Below are positions 12,536-24,271 of a DNA stretch of 64,000 bases, in pieces. Within the stretch, counting starts at the first letter, position 1. Every line of letters starts with the position of its first letter. Both the position numbers and the translations under genes were made by a program. The DNA is taken from positions 2,456,593 to 2,520,592 of the forward strand of contig NW_006917097.1 in assembly GCF_000516985.1 (NCBI RefSeq). Direction: 5' to 3'. Origin of the DNA: Pestalotiopsis fici W106-1 (lineage: Eukaryota > Ascomycota > Sordariomycetes > Amphisphaeriales > Sporocadaceae). Under the pieces are notes generated by a model that saw nothing but the letters and a program-made list of their open reading frames with translations, was not told where the DNA came from and made no database searches.

Positions 12536-14005
12536 GGTTCGACCATTGTGCATGCTGAACAATTTCAAGCATGTCTCTGGTAGCTGGCACCAAGGCGCCG
12601 GCGGGGAAGTCACAATTCGGAAATGGCTCCGGGTGCCATAATTGAAGCAGATCAATGATCCACGAGCTTACTTCTGGAGAAAGTCCAGAGACCACGTCTT
12701 TCAACTCGAATTGATTGGCCTGGACATACTTGCATCAATGACAAAGCACAGTAGAACAGTGCACTCGGATTTCGAGCCCGTAGTCTGCGAAACTGACCCC
12801 CTGGTGCAGGTGGCCAGTCGGAACCGCCCCTTGGAGACAGCGTCTCGATTTTACCAATAAACCATTTCCAACACTATGCGGCGGTTTGTTCCGTTACTGG
12901 CAGGTTGCTGGAGGGCCTTCAAGGCACTCAGACCAATATGCGGGTGAATTGCGCTAAGTGAGCAACGCAATTACACTTTAGAGTCACCTACTCTGTGATT
13001 ATCCTGAAGTTATCGTACTGGAGACCGAATTTCATCGCAGCAGAAGTCGGTAAACCTATTTCGAAAAAGGGACTTGACCATTCATGGCCAAGTTTGTCAT
13101 GGAAATGTCCAACAATTGTACGCAAGGTTTTGCTTTGGATGTTGGAAGTTTTTCGGTCGCCTGGCCATTGGTTGGTCCTGGCCGAAGAATGCCTCTATAC
13201 ACCGATTCACCGATTCACCGTTGGTGTGGCTTGGGGTCTTCTGGGTCTAGGCATAAACGTCAGTGTCAGTGGCTTTTCGGGGCTGGTCCCGGGTAACGTC
13301 AAATTACATGTGACCAAAATGTTCTTTGATGTCTTTTTCTTTTCTTCGCGGATAAGTATGGTAACACCCGGTTCGCTCCTTTTATTGTGCCTTTGAGACT
13401 TGCAAGACCTTTACTACGCAGCATGTTTCACCGGGGAAGCGCATCCCGGCCGCGGAAAAGAGTGAATAACTTACAGATGAGACTCGCTGTGGCATGCCAT
13501 ATGTGTGCATCACATTACCGGAGCTTGATGAAAGAATCCAACTGCAGAAGAACAGATTCCGATGAAGGAGAGAACATACATAAAGAAATGCATATCGTCA
13601 TTGCCGGGCCATTGACTGCCACACCATACCAACAGAGTTGGCCAACAAGCTTACATATCCCCAGCATTAAGCCTCAGAAACGTCAAAATCAGCAGACTTG
13701 CATCCATCTGGTGGGAACGTTGAGAACCATATCGGACTTTGATACATGATTTCTGCATAATCCAAAAGAAGCATCAAACACCAGAGAGTAATATTAGGTG
13801 AAGCATCAACAACCTTAATTTGCACGCTTTCTTGCCCAAAGATCTTTATTGTCAATATTTTGTCCTCATGCTTTTTTCACATCGAGCGCAATTATTCTCG
13901 GCCTCCTCTTCTCGTCACGACAAAGTCCTAGAAGTGTCCATCAGACGTGAATCATCGATTCAACAGCAAAACAACAGGAAAATCACATATTAATCATTAT
14001 TCCAA
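12536..14005. other. Intergenic region
   Basis: No supported gene. Short open frames lack motifs; a few 9-bp direct repeats (ACCGATTC) occur near 13200-13220. Confidence 0.5.
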
Positions 14006-15085
14006 ATGTCGAGCACCATCAGCTATCAGCCAAGAGCTCACATGAGCGTCCCTTCTCTATCAAAAACCAGTACTCTTGACTGGCAACTCGACGAGGAAGT
14101 AAGACAAGATTGCTATCAAGTCGAGGTAGAGCTCGGCAGTATTTGGAGTCCATCCCAATCACCAAAGTCCACCATGCCTACCAGAGAAGTTGAGACCAGA
14201 CTTGTGAAGGTCACTACTGACATTCGCATGTCTCTCAAGAGTCCGTCCCCGGCGCTTAACCAGGACTCGGGAGAGTTCAGAAAGCAAACCAAGGACACCA
14301 AGCAGGATATTCAATGGATGGCAAAGAGCAAGCGCAAGTGGAAGAAATGTAAAAGCCCTCCTCCCGAACAGCAACAAGAAGAGGAGCGTATCCTCCAGGA
14401 CCAGCGCAACTATCAGAAGGAAATAGCCGAATGGAAGGGCCGGGAGTTTCTGCTCGACTTTTTGCAATCTCACTTTCCCGAGCATCTTGACAACATCACA
14501 CTCCGCGGCACCCCGACGCTCGAGGAGATACGCATGATTGGCAATGAGGATTTGGCTACAGGCGTCCGTCAGTGCCGCCGTCTCTTCAACGCCCCCGTCA
14601 TAAGCGATACAGTTGGTTCTCTACTTTATCAAGAGCTCCGTCAGGGGCACGCCCTCGATCATACACACGAGGTCCAATATGAGGAAGAGGCGGAGAGCAA
14701 CGAGGATGGAGGGAGTAGCATTTACATGCCTCCCGGAGTCGTCCGTAGACAGAAAACATGCGGCTTCGACCAGCCCATGGTCACTGATACCGCTCACCGC
14801 GATGTCTACTTCAATGGCGAAATCGGTGGGCTGCTTGCAGACTCTTTACAGGCACCCGCTCCTTCCCTAAGGCGTGCAAACACGACAGACCTGAGTGAGA
14901 CCATGGCCCGCACGACGTCACCAACAGCTAGGGGATGGTCTTCTATGAGCCTGGCAAAGGACCGTCGCGCTGCTTCTATACCGATGCAGAAAAAGGCCTT
15001 TGACGGGTTCGTAAAGGATATAAAAAAGTCGGCGCGCAAGAGTGCCACGAGTTTTGCGGCGTCACTGGCTAGTGGCTACTCATAG
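14006..15085 (+). CDS. Uncharacterised hydrophilic protein, coiled-coil-like centre
   Basis: One uninterrupted 359-codon frame with an ATG in good context (CCAAATGTC). I do not recognise it. No signal peptide or membrane helix. Residues about 90-150 are highly charged and Gln/Glu/Lys-rich (KSKRKWKKCKSPPPEQQQEEE, then ILQDQRNYQKEIAEWKGRE), suggesting a helix or coiled coil. A more ordered-looking stretch follows (FLLDFLQSHFPEHLDNI, TPTLEEIRMIGNEDLATGVR), and the C-terminus is Ser/Ala/Arg-rich with a basic patch (FVKDIKKSARKSATS). Consistent codon use across the frame supports coding. A cytosolic or nuclear scaffold role is only a guess. Confidence 0.7.
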   Translation: MSSTISYQPRAHMSVPSLSKTSTLDWQLDEEVRQDCYQVEVELGSIWSPSQSPKSTMPTREVETRLVKVTTDIRMSLKSPSPALNQDSGEFRKQTKDTKQDIQWMAKSKRKWKKCKSPPPEQQQEEERILQDQRNYQKEIAEWKGREFLLDFLQSHFPEHLDNITLRGTPTLEEIRMIGNEDLATGVRQCRRLFNAPVISDTVGSLLYQELRQGHALDHTHEVQYEEEAESNEDGGSSIYMPPGVVRRQKTCGFDQPMVTDTAHRDVYFNGEIGGLLADSLQAPAPSLRRANTTDLSETMARTTSPTARGWSSMSLAKDRRAASIPMQKKAFDGFVKDIKKSARKSATSFAASLASGYS

Positions 15086-16353
15086 ACGGATTCTACTTTA
15101 TCGTCTTGGAACGTTCTTGATTTATCTACACGGTACCCTTGAAAGCGACGAGCGTTTAATTTGACATGAGATACCATATTTCCCGTTGGCGCATTGGACA
15201 CCAGCAATCCCGTTTGAGCTATATTGTTTCCCTGGGGAAGTTGGAAAAACCATTTGCTGCATATGCGATCAACTTGACAGATTCTGTCACTGAAGGTCAG
15301 ATAATAATACCAATACCATGGCTCTACTGAAGACTGCAAATGTGTCCTGGAATCTCATTGCTTCCGTGATCATGTGGCATGATGGCTGCATATGTGTAAG
15401 CGAGCCATCTTCATGTTCGTTGGTGCCTATATATGTGTGACAAAACGTAGTTCGGAGCCATGCATACGCGAGATCCTACCCTCGGCCGGGTTGCATTTAT
15501 GATGAATGATGCAATTGCCCAATTTGAGAGACACGTAGCACTTTGTCCCTGAAGATCTTTCAGGGATTCCCGCACTGATCTTTGGCCTCCAGCCCTATCG
15601 CCCGCATATCGCCAGTGTCTTGTATAAACTGTATTCAAAGTGATGTTCCCTACACAGGTGCTCCCTGCTTTAGCTCAAGAATACAAAAATGGTTCACAGA
15701 AATATTCTTCAACACACGGACTTTGCGTCCAAATAATCTTGTCCTGTCACATATTCACTTGCCAACAATATCAATGTAACACAGCCTACCGAATAGTCAC
15801 GGGTGACAGATAATCTCGGTTGCTTCCGAGCGTCACGGAGCACGTTGTTCCATGGTGGTCCGATATAGTCTAGACTCTGCGGCTCACTAGCGACGTCAGT
15901 CCAGGGGGGCAGGGGTCTATTATTCGCGGAGAAATGCACCGACTCATGGCCGCCGGATCAGAGTACGCCATGTTCCTCCCTTTCATCTCCCTTGGGGAGG
16001 GAAGCTTTAATTGAGTGAGCTAGGATTTCTTGGAGAATTATTGAGGGTCTGGGCGAGAAATCACGAAGAAGTTTTGGTGAACAAGAAAAAGTTTATCGGG
16101 AATCGTTCCAGAAAAGCCGCCCGGGAACCCCAGAATGGGATGTCGCTGCTATATTGTCCGCCAAGACCTCCGAGCCGCTGTCATTGGAGGCAGAACCAGG
16201 GGTCCTTCACGATGGACGGGCAAGTATAAGAATAGCCTGTATGTCGCACAGCGCCATTAAAGAAGAAGCAGAAGAGAACCTAGGGGCTTCAAGGCAACTT
16301 GGCATACCTTCGTTTTTGGGGAATTCTTTTGCGGGTTCACCGTCGTCGCCACC
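15086..16353. other. Intergenic region with GH74 promoter
   Basis: No supported gene. One CreA-type site (CCCCAG, 16128-16133) lies about 220 bp upstream of the GH74 ATG, and a CTCCC/GGGAG inverted repeat at 15987-15999. I saw no convincing Xyr1-type cluster. Confidence 0.45.
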
Positions 16354-19121
16354 ATGAAGCACTTTTCTTCCCTCTACCTGCTGCTCGCGGCGGCGGCTCT
16401 GGAGCCCATCCGCGCCGCCTTTACCTGGCAAAATGTCAAGATTGGCGGAGGCGGCGGCTTCACACCGGGCATCGTCTTCCACCCCGAGACGGCGGGCGTG
16501 GCGTATGCCCGTACCGATATCGGCGGCATCTACCGCCTCAACGCAGACGACGACTCGTGGACGCCCATCACGGACGGCATCGCCGACAATGCGGGATGGC
16601 ATAACTGGGGTATCGATGCCATTGCGCTCGACCCCCAAAACGACCAAAAGGTCTATGCCGCCGTGGGCATGTATACCAACTCGTGGGATCCCAATAACGG
16701 CGCCATTATCCGCTCGTCTGATCGCGGCGAAACTTGGTCCTTTTCAAATCTGACCTTCAAGGTCGGCGGTAACATGCCCGGCCGCGGCGTGGGCGAGCGC
16801 CTCGCCGTTGACCCGGCCAACTCCAATATCCTCTATTTTGGAGCACGGTCCGGCAATGGTCTTTGGAAATCCACCGACGGCGGTGTGTCGTTTTCCAAGG
16901 TGTCCTCGTTTACCGCCGTGGGAACCTATGCGGCAGATCCCACCGACACCACGGGTTACAACAATGACATTGAGGGCCTGACCTGGGTCACGTTTGACTC
17001 CACCTCGGGCACCACGAGCGGTGCTACTTCGCGCATCTTTGTCGGAACGGCAGACAACACCACGGCCAGCGTCTACGTCAGCGAAGACGCCGGGAGCACG
17101 TGGTCTGCCGTCGCCGGTCAGCCCGTGCAGTATTTCCCGCACAAGGGCAAGCTGCAGCCAGACGAAAAGGCTCTGTACATCACCTATGCGGACGGTACTG
17201 GTCCGTATGACGGTACCGCGGGGGCAGTGTACCGCTACGATATCACCGCTGGCAACTGGACCAACATTACCCCCGTCAGTGGATCGGACCTGTACTTTGG
17301 CTTTGGCGGTCTAGGACTTGATCTGCAGAATCCGGGGACGCTCGTCGTTGCGAGCTTGAATTCCTGGTGGCCCGATGCACAGATTTTCCGCTCGACTGAT
17401 TCCGGCGCCACCTGGAGTAAACTTTGGGAATGGGTCAGCTATCCCACCATGGCTTACTACTATGGACTCACTGTAAGTTGCCTCTTGTTGATATGATTGA
17501 GTATCAAATATTGACCAAAAGGGTAGACATCACTAGCCCCATGGATCAAGACTGGGTTCGTGGACTTGGACACCAAAAAATTAGGCTGGATGATTGAGTC
17601 GCTCGAGATTGACCCCCACGACAGCGACCACTGGCTGTATGGAACCGGCTTGACGATATATGGCGGTCATGATCTGACCAACTGGGACACTGTCCACAAC
17701 ATCTCCATTCAGGCATTAGCCGATGGTATCGAGGAGTTTGCCGTGCAAGAATTGGCATCCGCTGCTGGAGGCAGTGAGCTCCTCGCTGCCATTTACGACG
17801 AAAACGGTTTCACCTTTGCGAGCGCCAGCGATCTCGACACTCCACCACAGACAAACTGGCTGAACCCCGAGTGGGCATCGTCTACGGGCGTCGACTATGC
17901 CGGCAACTCGCCCGCCAACGTTGTCCGGGTCGGCAACGTGGCAGGCACCCAGCAGGTGGCCCTCTCGACCGACGGTGGCGCGAGCTGGAACATTGACTAC
18001 GCAGCCGACACTGCAACCTATGGAGGCTCCGTGGCGTACTCGGCCGATGCCGACACGGTCCTGTGGTCGTCCTCATCCAATGGCGTACTGCGCTCGCAAT
18101 ACCAGGCCACCTTCTCGGCCGTGTCCAGCCTGCCCTCTGGCGCCGTGGTCGTCTCGGACAAGAAGACCAACACGTACTTTTATGCTGGATCATCGGCGAC
18201 CTTTTACGTCAGTACGGATACCGGAGCCACTTTTGCCGCGGCCGGTACACTGGGTAGTGCCACAGCTATCCGCGATATTGCCGTAAACCCAGCAACCGCT
18301 GGCGACGTCTGGGTGTCTACTGATGTCGGCATCTTCCACTCGACCGATTACGGCGCGACCTTTACTCAGCCATCGACCGCCGTGACCAACACGTATCAGA
18401 TCGCGCTGGGCCTCGGATCCGGAACCACCTGGAACGTATACGCCTTTGGCACGGGATCTTCGGGCGCGCGGCTGTACGCGAGCGGCGACAGCGGCGCCAC
18501 GTGGACAGACATCCAGGGCAGCAGCCAAGGCTTTGGCGCCATTGACGCGTGCCGGGTCGCGGGCAGCGGCAACACGGCAGGCCAGGTTTACGTCGGCACC
18601 AACGGGCGCGGCGTCTTTTGGGCGCAGGGCAGCATCGGCAGCGGTTCGTCCACCACCACCACCTCGCGGGCCTCCACCTCCACCTCCTCCAAGTCCAGCA
18701 CAACCTCCATACTTACCACATCGTCTAGCAGCGTAAGAACAACAAGCACCAGCACTACCACGGCGCGGTCTAGTACCACCTCGACAACGTCTACCGTGAA
18801 CACCTCACCGACTGTAACTTCGACATCAACAACTCGGGTCGGTACCACGACTAGTACCAGCACCAGCACCGCGGCATCATCCACATCAACAGCTGTTGCT
18901 GGACAATATGTGAGTATTCCTTTTTTTTTTTTTTTTTTTTGGAGTGACTACCTGTCGATTCTCTGCTCCCTTGCAGAAATCTCATCGTTGAGATCTTGAT
19001 TCATGGCTAACCTGTCGTTCCCTAGGGGCAATGTGGCGGCTCAGGGTGGACTGGCCCTACGGCTTGTGTGTCCCCATATACTTGTACTTACCAGAATCCA
19101 TACTACAGCCAGTGCGTCTAG
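16354..19121 (+). CDS. Secreted GH74 xyloglucanase with C-terminal CBM1
   Basis: Three exons (16354-17472, 17527-18909, 19026-19121) give 865 residues. Residues 1-21 are a signal peptide (ends EPIRA). The GH74 part forms two seven-bladed propellers with many BNR-like S-x-D-x-G-x-T-W repeats ([24 protein letters not shown]). Candidate catalytic acids are Asp55 (ARTDIGG) and Asp464 (YDENGF), spaced as in characterised GH74 enzymes; the residue before the second Asp is Tyr where Gly is usual. A Ser/Thr linker leads to a short last exon encoding a full CBM1 ([13 protein letters not shown] ... YYSQCV). The family cleaves the glucan backbone of plant xyloglucan outside the cell. Endo- versus chain-end specificity is not decidable here. 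Intron 3 carries a T20 run, and if retained gives a different C-terminus without the CBM. Confidence 0.95.
18921..18940. repeat. T20 homopolymer in GH74 intron 3
   Basis: Twenty consecutive T residues start 11 nt after the GTGAGT donor of the intron that separates the linker from the CBM1 exon. Slippage here would change intron length only. Confidence 0.9.
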
Positions 19122-19938
19122 ACACCGCATGTATGTATCCAAAGTTCTTCCTTGAGCTTGGCGGCATTTGGCCTCTATTGTTATCTTCTTGTAAATATTC
19201 GCTCAATTAGCATATAAATACACCTTTTCTGTTTTGGAGCCGATGATTACGTTGGAACCATGAATATGCATTGAATTTGCCAGGCACAAAAGATGTTCAT
19301 AAGAGAACACGATTTTGAATGTCTTAACTGCGATCTGCATATTACATATAAAGCAATAGTATAGTGAGGGCAAAAAAGATGAAGTGATTTTCAAGGACCT
19401 CGTGTAAAGAAAGAAGTACGGGGGTCTATAGTCATTTAGCATAAGAGGCGATGGCAATAATCATGTCAAAATGTAAAAGTACGCCGAGTCGGGTATTCGT
19501 TCAATTAGCTGATCATCAATTATAAGCCGTTTGATTCGATGATCAGTGGACTGTCAGAAACTCAGCACGGAGCGGATCAACATGGGCCACCGTGCGCCCT
19601 TTTAGCCCGTTACCTCGTGCACTAAAGACTGGCGATTCCAGGGCCCCATGGCAGCCGTGCAGCAAAGGAAGTGCTGAGCGGGAAGAAGACGGATGGATAC
19701 CAAGGGTAGCTTAGCTCCAATCGAGCAGCCAAAAATTATCTCCTGATTGAACCACTCGAACGACCAGATCCCAGAAAAAAATTGCCTGCAACCTCGACCT
19801 TAGGGCCTTTCGGATCCGCGCCCCCCATTACAAACCTCTCGGGAGGAAACCAGCAGCGACACACACGAGTACGAGTCTTTTCGCCTGCGGAGAAGAGAAT
19901 AGGAAGATCCCCAATCGCGGAAAGAAATCGTGTGCACA
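19122..19938. other. Intergenic region
   Basis: AT-rich first half (GH74 3' end), then the leader of the COX14-like gene. No supported gene. Confidence 0.55.
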
Positions 19939-21073
19939 ATGGCTGGAGACAATGGCCCCCGCAGCGTGGCAGACGCCACGCGCTTTACTGCCAATACACC
20001 ACATGCCAGCGCAAAGGCCCGCGCCGTCTCACAGCAGCAGAAGCAGCAGCAGAAGCCATCGTCATCGACCAAGACCTCTTCAGCTCCGGGTTCGAGGACA
20101 ACAGCAGGCCCCCAACCGCCGAGGAGGCCTGCGCCCATGTCGTCGGCTGCCACGATCGGAGGACCCGGAGGCCAGCGCCCCGAGTCGTTGGACGAGAGGG
20201 TTAGAAGGTTAAGAGCCGCCCACCTGGCGGCCAGGAACCATGATGTGTCGAGGATGGACAAGGTCATTAGCAGTTCGCGGCGGTATATGGATGCGGCGCA
20301 CAGGTACACAGTTTTGGGCTTGATAGGTTTCAGTGGTATGTGTGATCTCTTGCTCCATGATTCATTTTCACGTTTCCTTTCATTCTTGCAGGAATGGAGC
20401 CAATCCCATGCCAAGAACCGCTTTACTGACTGTTGCCTGTTTCTTTCTTCTAGGAATTGCTTTGCTTGTCACAGTGTACGCAACAGTCGACATGATGGTT
20501 TACAACAGGAAGCGCCGGAATGAATTCTTTGCCCTACAGCAGCAATTGCAAACCGACAGTCTCGAGGCAGCCCGTCTGGCTTACATGACCGGCTCCGCCA
20601 CCGAGGAACAAATCGCCTTGGTCGAGGACGCCACCGAAAAGGCAAAGCAGGCCGGTATGCAATTGCCAAGTCTCCTAGGCACAGCAAAGGCATCGGAATC
20701 GACAGACGCCGCTTCCACATCGACAGCCGAGAGGACAGTCTGGCCGGGCGAGTCGTTGCAGGAGAGCTCGCTCAGCGGTGCGAATGAGGTGGAGGCTCCG
20801 AAGAGCAAGGGCATTACTGGGTGGTTATTCGGCGGCTTGAAGAAGGAGGATACCGCCGCCAGCCAAGGTAACCTGAGCTTCAACAAGGAAGAGGCTACGG
20901 CCTCCGGGCGGGCTGGTGCCGCCGCCCAGGCTGTGGCTGGCCAGGCGGACGCTCTCAAGGACAAGGCCAAGGCAGCTTTCGAGACGGAGAAGGAGAAGCA
21001 GAGGACAGGTGGCCCGCTTGACCAGGTTGGTCTGGATGCGGGCGAGAAGAAGAAGTCAGGATGGTTCTGGTGA
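19939..21073 (+). CDS. COX14-domain protein (cytochrome c oxidase assembly)
   Basis: Two exons (19939-20335, 20454-21073; intron GTATGT...CTAG) encode 338 residues. A Ser/Pro/Gln-rich N-terminus leads to the conserved core: ESLDERVRRLRAAHLAARN, then SRRYMDAAHRYTVLGLIGFS joined across the intron to GIALLVTVYATVDMMVYNRK, one membrane helix flanked by basic residues as in yeast Cox14 (HRLTVL followed by a single helix). In yeast, Cox14 sits in the mitochondrial inner membrane and couples Cox1 translation to complex IV assembly. This protein is far longer than the 70-residue yeast protein, with an Ala/Lys/Glu-rich C-terminal helix region (QAVAGQADALKDKAKAAFE) ending GWFW, a length usual for filamentous-fungal homologues. 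Mitochondrial targeting is inferred. Confidence 0.8.
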
Positions 21074-21402
21074 GGCTTCCCAACCTGATTGCTTGATGCT
21101 GTATAGTTTGGGTATGGTGAGGGGCGGGCAAAGAAAAGTCCGCGACGGCGACGTGTATATTGCACATGTATTACTCTCACGTCAAATCACGCAAAGACTG
21201 TATCATATCAGTAGTAGATGGATGGTGCATTAAACCAGGCGTTACGGTTTGTCCTGATCCTTCTGTATATAAGACACTTTCGAAAAATTACAAGAATGTG
21301 CCTTCTTTTGACTACTTAGTCATCGCAGCTCGCCTCTTTGGGAGCCAGAGACCTGAAGGCTGACGGTTACCCGATCTGATAACGAGCCATCTTGGGATCT
21401 CC

Positions 21403-22013
21403 TCAGACGATACAGCCCCCAATTCCGCCAAAGGTCCCGGCCACAATGACGTTCCAGCCGCCAATATCAAACTCTTGGCCCTGCGTGGTCTGGGCGGCGG
21501 TGAGCGGAAAGTTGTCGCAGCGGTCCTTGATATCCTGGGCATAGTCGGCCACGGCATCGCAGTCAATCTGCAGCTCGTGGTCCAGGTCGTTGCACAGGTA
21601 GACGGCGACACCGGGGTCGACGCAGGCGAGTTGCGTGCACACTCGTGGACCTGGGTTCGCGCGGCACCCGAATCCGCGGTCTCGTACCTCCTGAATGACC
21701 TGGTCGGCAAGGCTGTCCTCGGCCCAGTCATAGTCTGGGATATTGCAGATTGGGGGGTAGGCCTGAGCGTGTTAGTGGTGGGTTGAGGGAGATGATTATT
21801 TTAAAGGAGATGAATCTAATGGAGAATTGAATATATTACAAGAGGTTGAGGAGTGGTGAAAATCTGATTTCCATGTGTTTATCCCTACCTACCTACCTTT
21901 GTTGGATGCTAGCCATGTCCACCAGGAATTGTGTCAAGTATTGGAGGCACCACAGCGCCTTGGGCAGGATGAATAAGCCGGAGGCAGAAGAATAGAATGC
22001 CAAGGATGAACAT
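21403..22013 (-). pseudogene. Small cysteine-rich secreted protein locus, first exon joined in frame only through a TAG
   Basis: The last exon (21765/21763 down to 21403, acceptor preceded by CACTAAC and CTCAG) encodes about 120 residues with eight cysteines and a C-terminal GQEFDIGGWNVIV motif, like many small secreted fungal proteins. Upstream, an ATG at 22013 starts a clear signal peptide (MFILGILFFCLRLIHPAQG). The best donor (AAAG/GTAGGT after 21897) is in phase with exon 2, but an in-frame TAG lies at 21911-21909. A donor right after PAQGA (GTGGTG) would avoid it but is a poor site. An in-frame ATG also exists at 22073. Either the gene is broken by the TAG or the first exon is modelled wrongly. 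Coding nature of exon 2 is well supported; status as pseudogene is uncertain. Confidence 0.5.
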
Positions 22014-22073
22014 GCTGAATGCTATCTTAAGTAGTTGAAGAGCTCGGGTTAGGAGATGAGGGACGATTTCCAT

Positions 22074-22811
22074 GTAGGAGAAAGAGAGGATTTGTTGCTC
22101 AATATTTCGAGGGTTTATACGGGCCTACAAACCCGAGAAAGCTACCTACATAAAGGCAAAATCGAGCGTGCAAAAGTCCAGAGAGTAGTCTCCTACCAGC
22201 ATCTCGCTGCAGGAAGTCGCAATATGAATTTAAAGGAAAGTGACAATATCATAAGAGCGATTGCTGGGACCAAATAATCACGAAGGACTCAAGTGCTCCA
22301 TTGTATTATTCCGTAAAATATGTCTGAGAATCGCCGATACTCAGAATGTGTTCAATATTTATTTCAGTCAAGTACACAGTCTTTTCTACTTTTGTAAAAC
22401 ATGTATAAGATAAAACGACGGAAATATATCATGGATCCTTCTTATGGTGACGCTAAACCAAATGCGGCTCACCGTCCATCACAGTCATCTACAAGCACAG
22501 AGAGGCGACTTCCCAAAAGAGCTCGCCGCGAGGGCAGCCAAGACGCTTGTCATTCGCCGAGTTGCTACTGAATCATCCGGTTTGATCTGACTTAGATCAT
22601 CGTTTACCAGTATTTCGCTGCAAAGACTGGTCTCAACCTACCCATCATCTATAAGAATACCTTTCTTGGCCATTCCTCCCACGGGTCTTATCGTCTCTCT
22701 ATTGCCCATCTCCAAAGCTCCCAGTCCTAGAGATTCTTTCTCCTAAAGGCCGAGACTTGCATCTTTACCTATAAACATTCTACCTCGACAAGGACAACTA
22801 AATTTGGCATC
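22074..22811. other. Intergenic region, leader of the Cys-repeat gene
   Basis: No supported gene. The last 150 bases are pyrimidine-rich (CTTTCTTGGCCATTCCTCCC), consistent with a transcription start region. Confidence 0.5.
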
Positions 22812-24271
22812 ATGTCGGATCGCTCCCCCGAATTATCCCATTGGGAGGACATTGGTGTCGACTCGGATGATGAACAGGTTTTCTACCTGGACGGAGAATA
22901 CAAGCCCGCAGAAGATGCTACCAGTGACTCTTGGGCTATAGTCAAGCCGAAACAAATCACTCTACTCGACATCAATCGTACAGAGCGACAGAATTGCAGC
23001 CACTTTGCCAGCAAAGGTTGCGCACTCGAGACGTCCGGCCAGTGTTGTGAGTGTTCCGACAAGAGACCCATCAACACATCTGGTCTATATTCCATGTATG
23101 TCGACGGTCAGGGTTGGGTCGAAAATGCCACTCGATGGGCTTATTACTGTCCAGCCTGCCGGGAGCATGAGCAGACAACCATCCTCAACCAAATGATGGA
23201 GAAGCTGCTCAAAGTTGCCGCTCAAAAGGAGCTCGAGAGACGACAGCTGTCCATGCATCAATGTGAGCACTGGCTCGAGCGTGGATGCGTCATTACCAGC
23301 ACTGGCAAATGCTGTGCTTGCTCAGACCTGCGCCCGGGTGACAGATATGAAGTATACCGTTCCTATGTGGACGGTTTGGGACTGACGGGTGATATTTCTA
23401 GATGGGAGCACTATTGGTAAGTCGTCCGCTCTGGCTCCTTTCAAACCTCTTTACAGGTCTTGGTATCGTCCATCTGCAATGCCAAGCTAAACGTGCGCAT
23501 CGTAGTCCCGGATGCAAAGAGTACGAAGAAATCAGAGACCATCCTGCGAACGCCGATACCAACCTCACTACCCAAAATCAAACCGTGTTATTCATGGAAA
23601 CGAACCTCGACAACCATTATGATGTAACAGCACTTCCCGCTTCTCCAAAATGTTCCCATTTTCTGCAGCGTGGCTGCCTGATGTCTGTTACTGGCGGCAA
23701 ATGTTGTGCTTGTGCAGATCGTCGTGTTCACACCGAGTCAGGTCTATATGCCAAGTACGTGGACGGCCAGGGTTGGGTGCAGAATGCGAAACGATGGGAA
23801 GGGTACTGCCCCAATTGTCGACAGATTTGCAGTCAGATCTCCATCTACACGCCACAAACAACTCAGGAGCCAAAGTACAAGAAGCGAATGCAACAGCCCG
23901 AGTATAAGGGGAGATCTAAGAAGGCAAAACAGCATCATAAGAGGGACACGAAAGAGGGGTGTGATCACTGGGCATCGAAAAACTGTGCCTTGACAAGCAC
24001 TCCGAAGCGCTGTTGTGCTTGTTCGGACAAGAGACCGGAAGCACCATCTTATCCAGTGTATGTTGACGGTATGGGCTGGATTATGGGTGCCAAGCGCTGG
24101 TCTCAATATTGCCCAGATTGTCGAAGTAAGTTTCTGTCGACCTTTTCCTACGTCGGTTCCTCTGCAGATGCAGGACTAACAGACTCCGCAGATCACGATG
24201 AACTCGCTGAGCCAAAGTCTCGCCGACGAAGACATCTACAAATGCCCAAGGTGGTTGGGTTGCTGTGTTGA
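22812..24271 (+). CDS. Protein with four tandem Cys/His modules, putative metal-binding
   Basis: Exons 22812-23416, 23506-24125 and 24192-24271 give 434 residues; the first intron (GTAAGT...GTAG) rebuilds the Cys of a repeat (HY-CPGC), which strongly supports it. Four modules lie at about residues 62-116, 151-205, 251-306 and 354-407. Each has the order C-x-H-[FW]-x4-C-x7/8-C-C-x-C-[SA]-D-x-R, then Y-V-D-G-x-G-[WL], then R-W-x2-Y-C-P-x-C: seven cysteines and one histidine at fixed spacing. No signal peptide or membrane helix, so probably intracellular; the pattern suggests zinc binding rather than disulphides. Linkers are acidic at the N-terminus and Lys-rich before module 4. I do not recognise a named family. 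The second intron (66 nt, GTAAGT, CTAAC, GCAG) is a multiple of three and stop-free, so a retained form would also be in frame. Confidence 0.82.

Noticed and set aside
18588..18884. Val/Leu-rich minus frame opposite the GH74 linker
   Set aside because: Antisense of Thr/Ser codons in the linker; GH74 frame continues on both sides.
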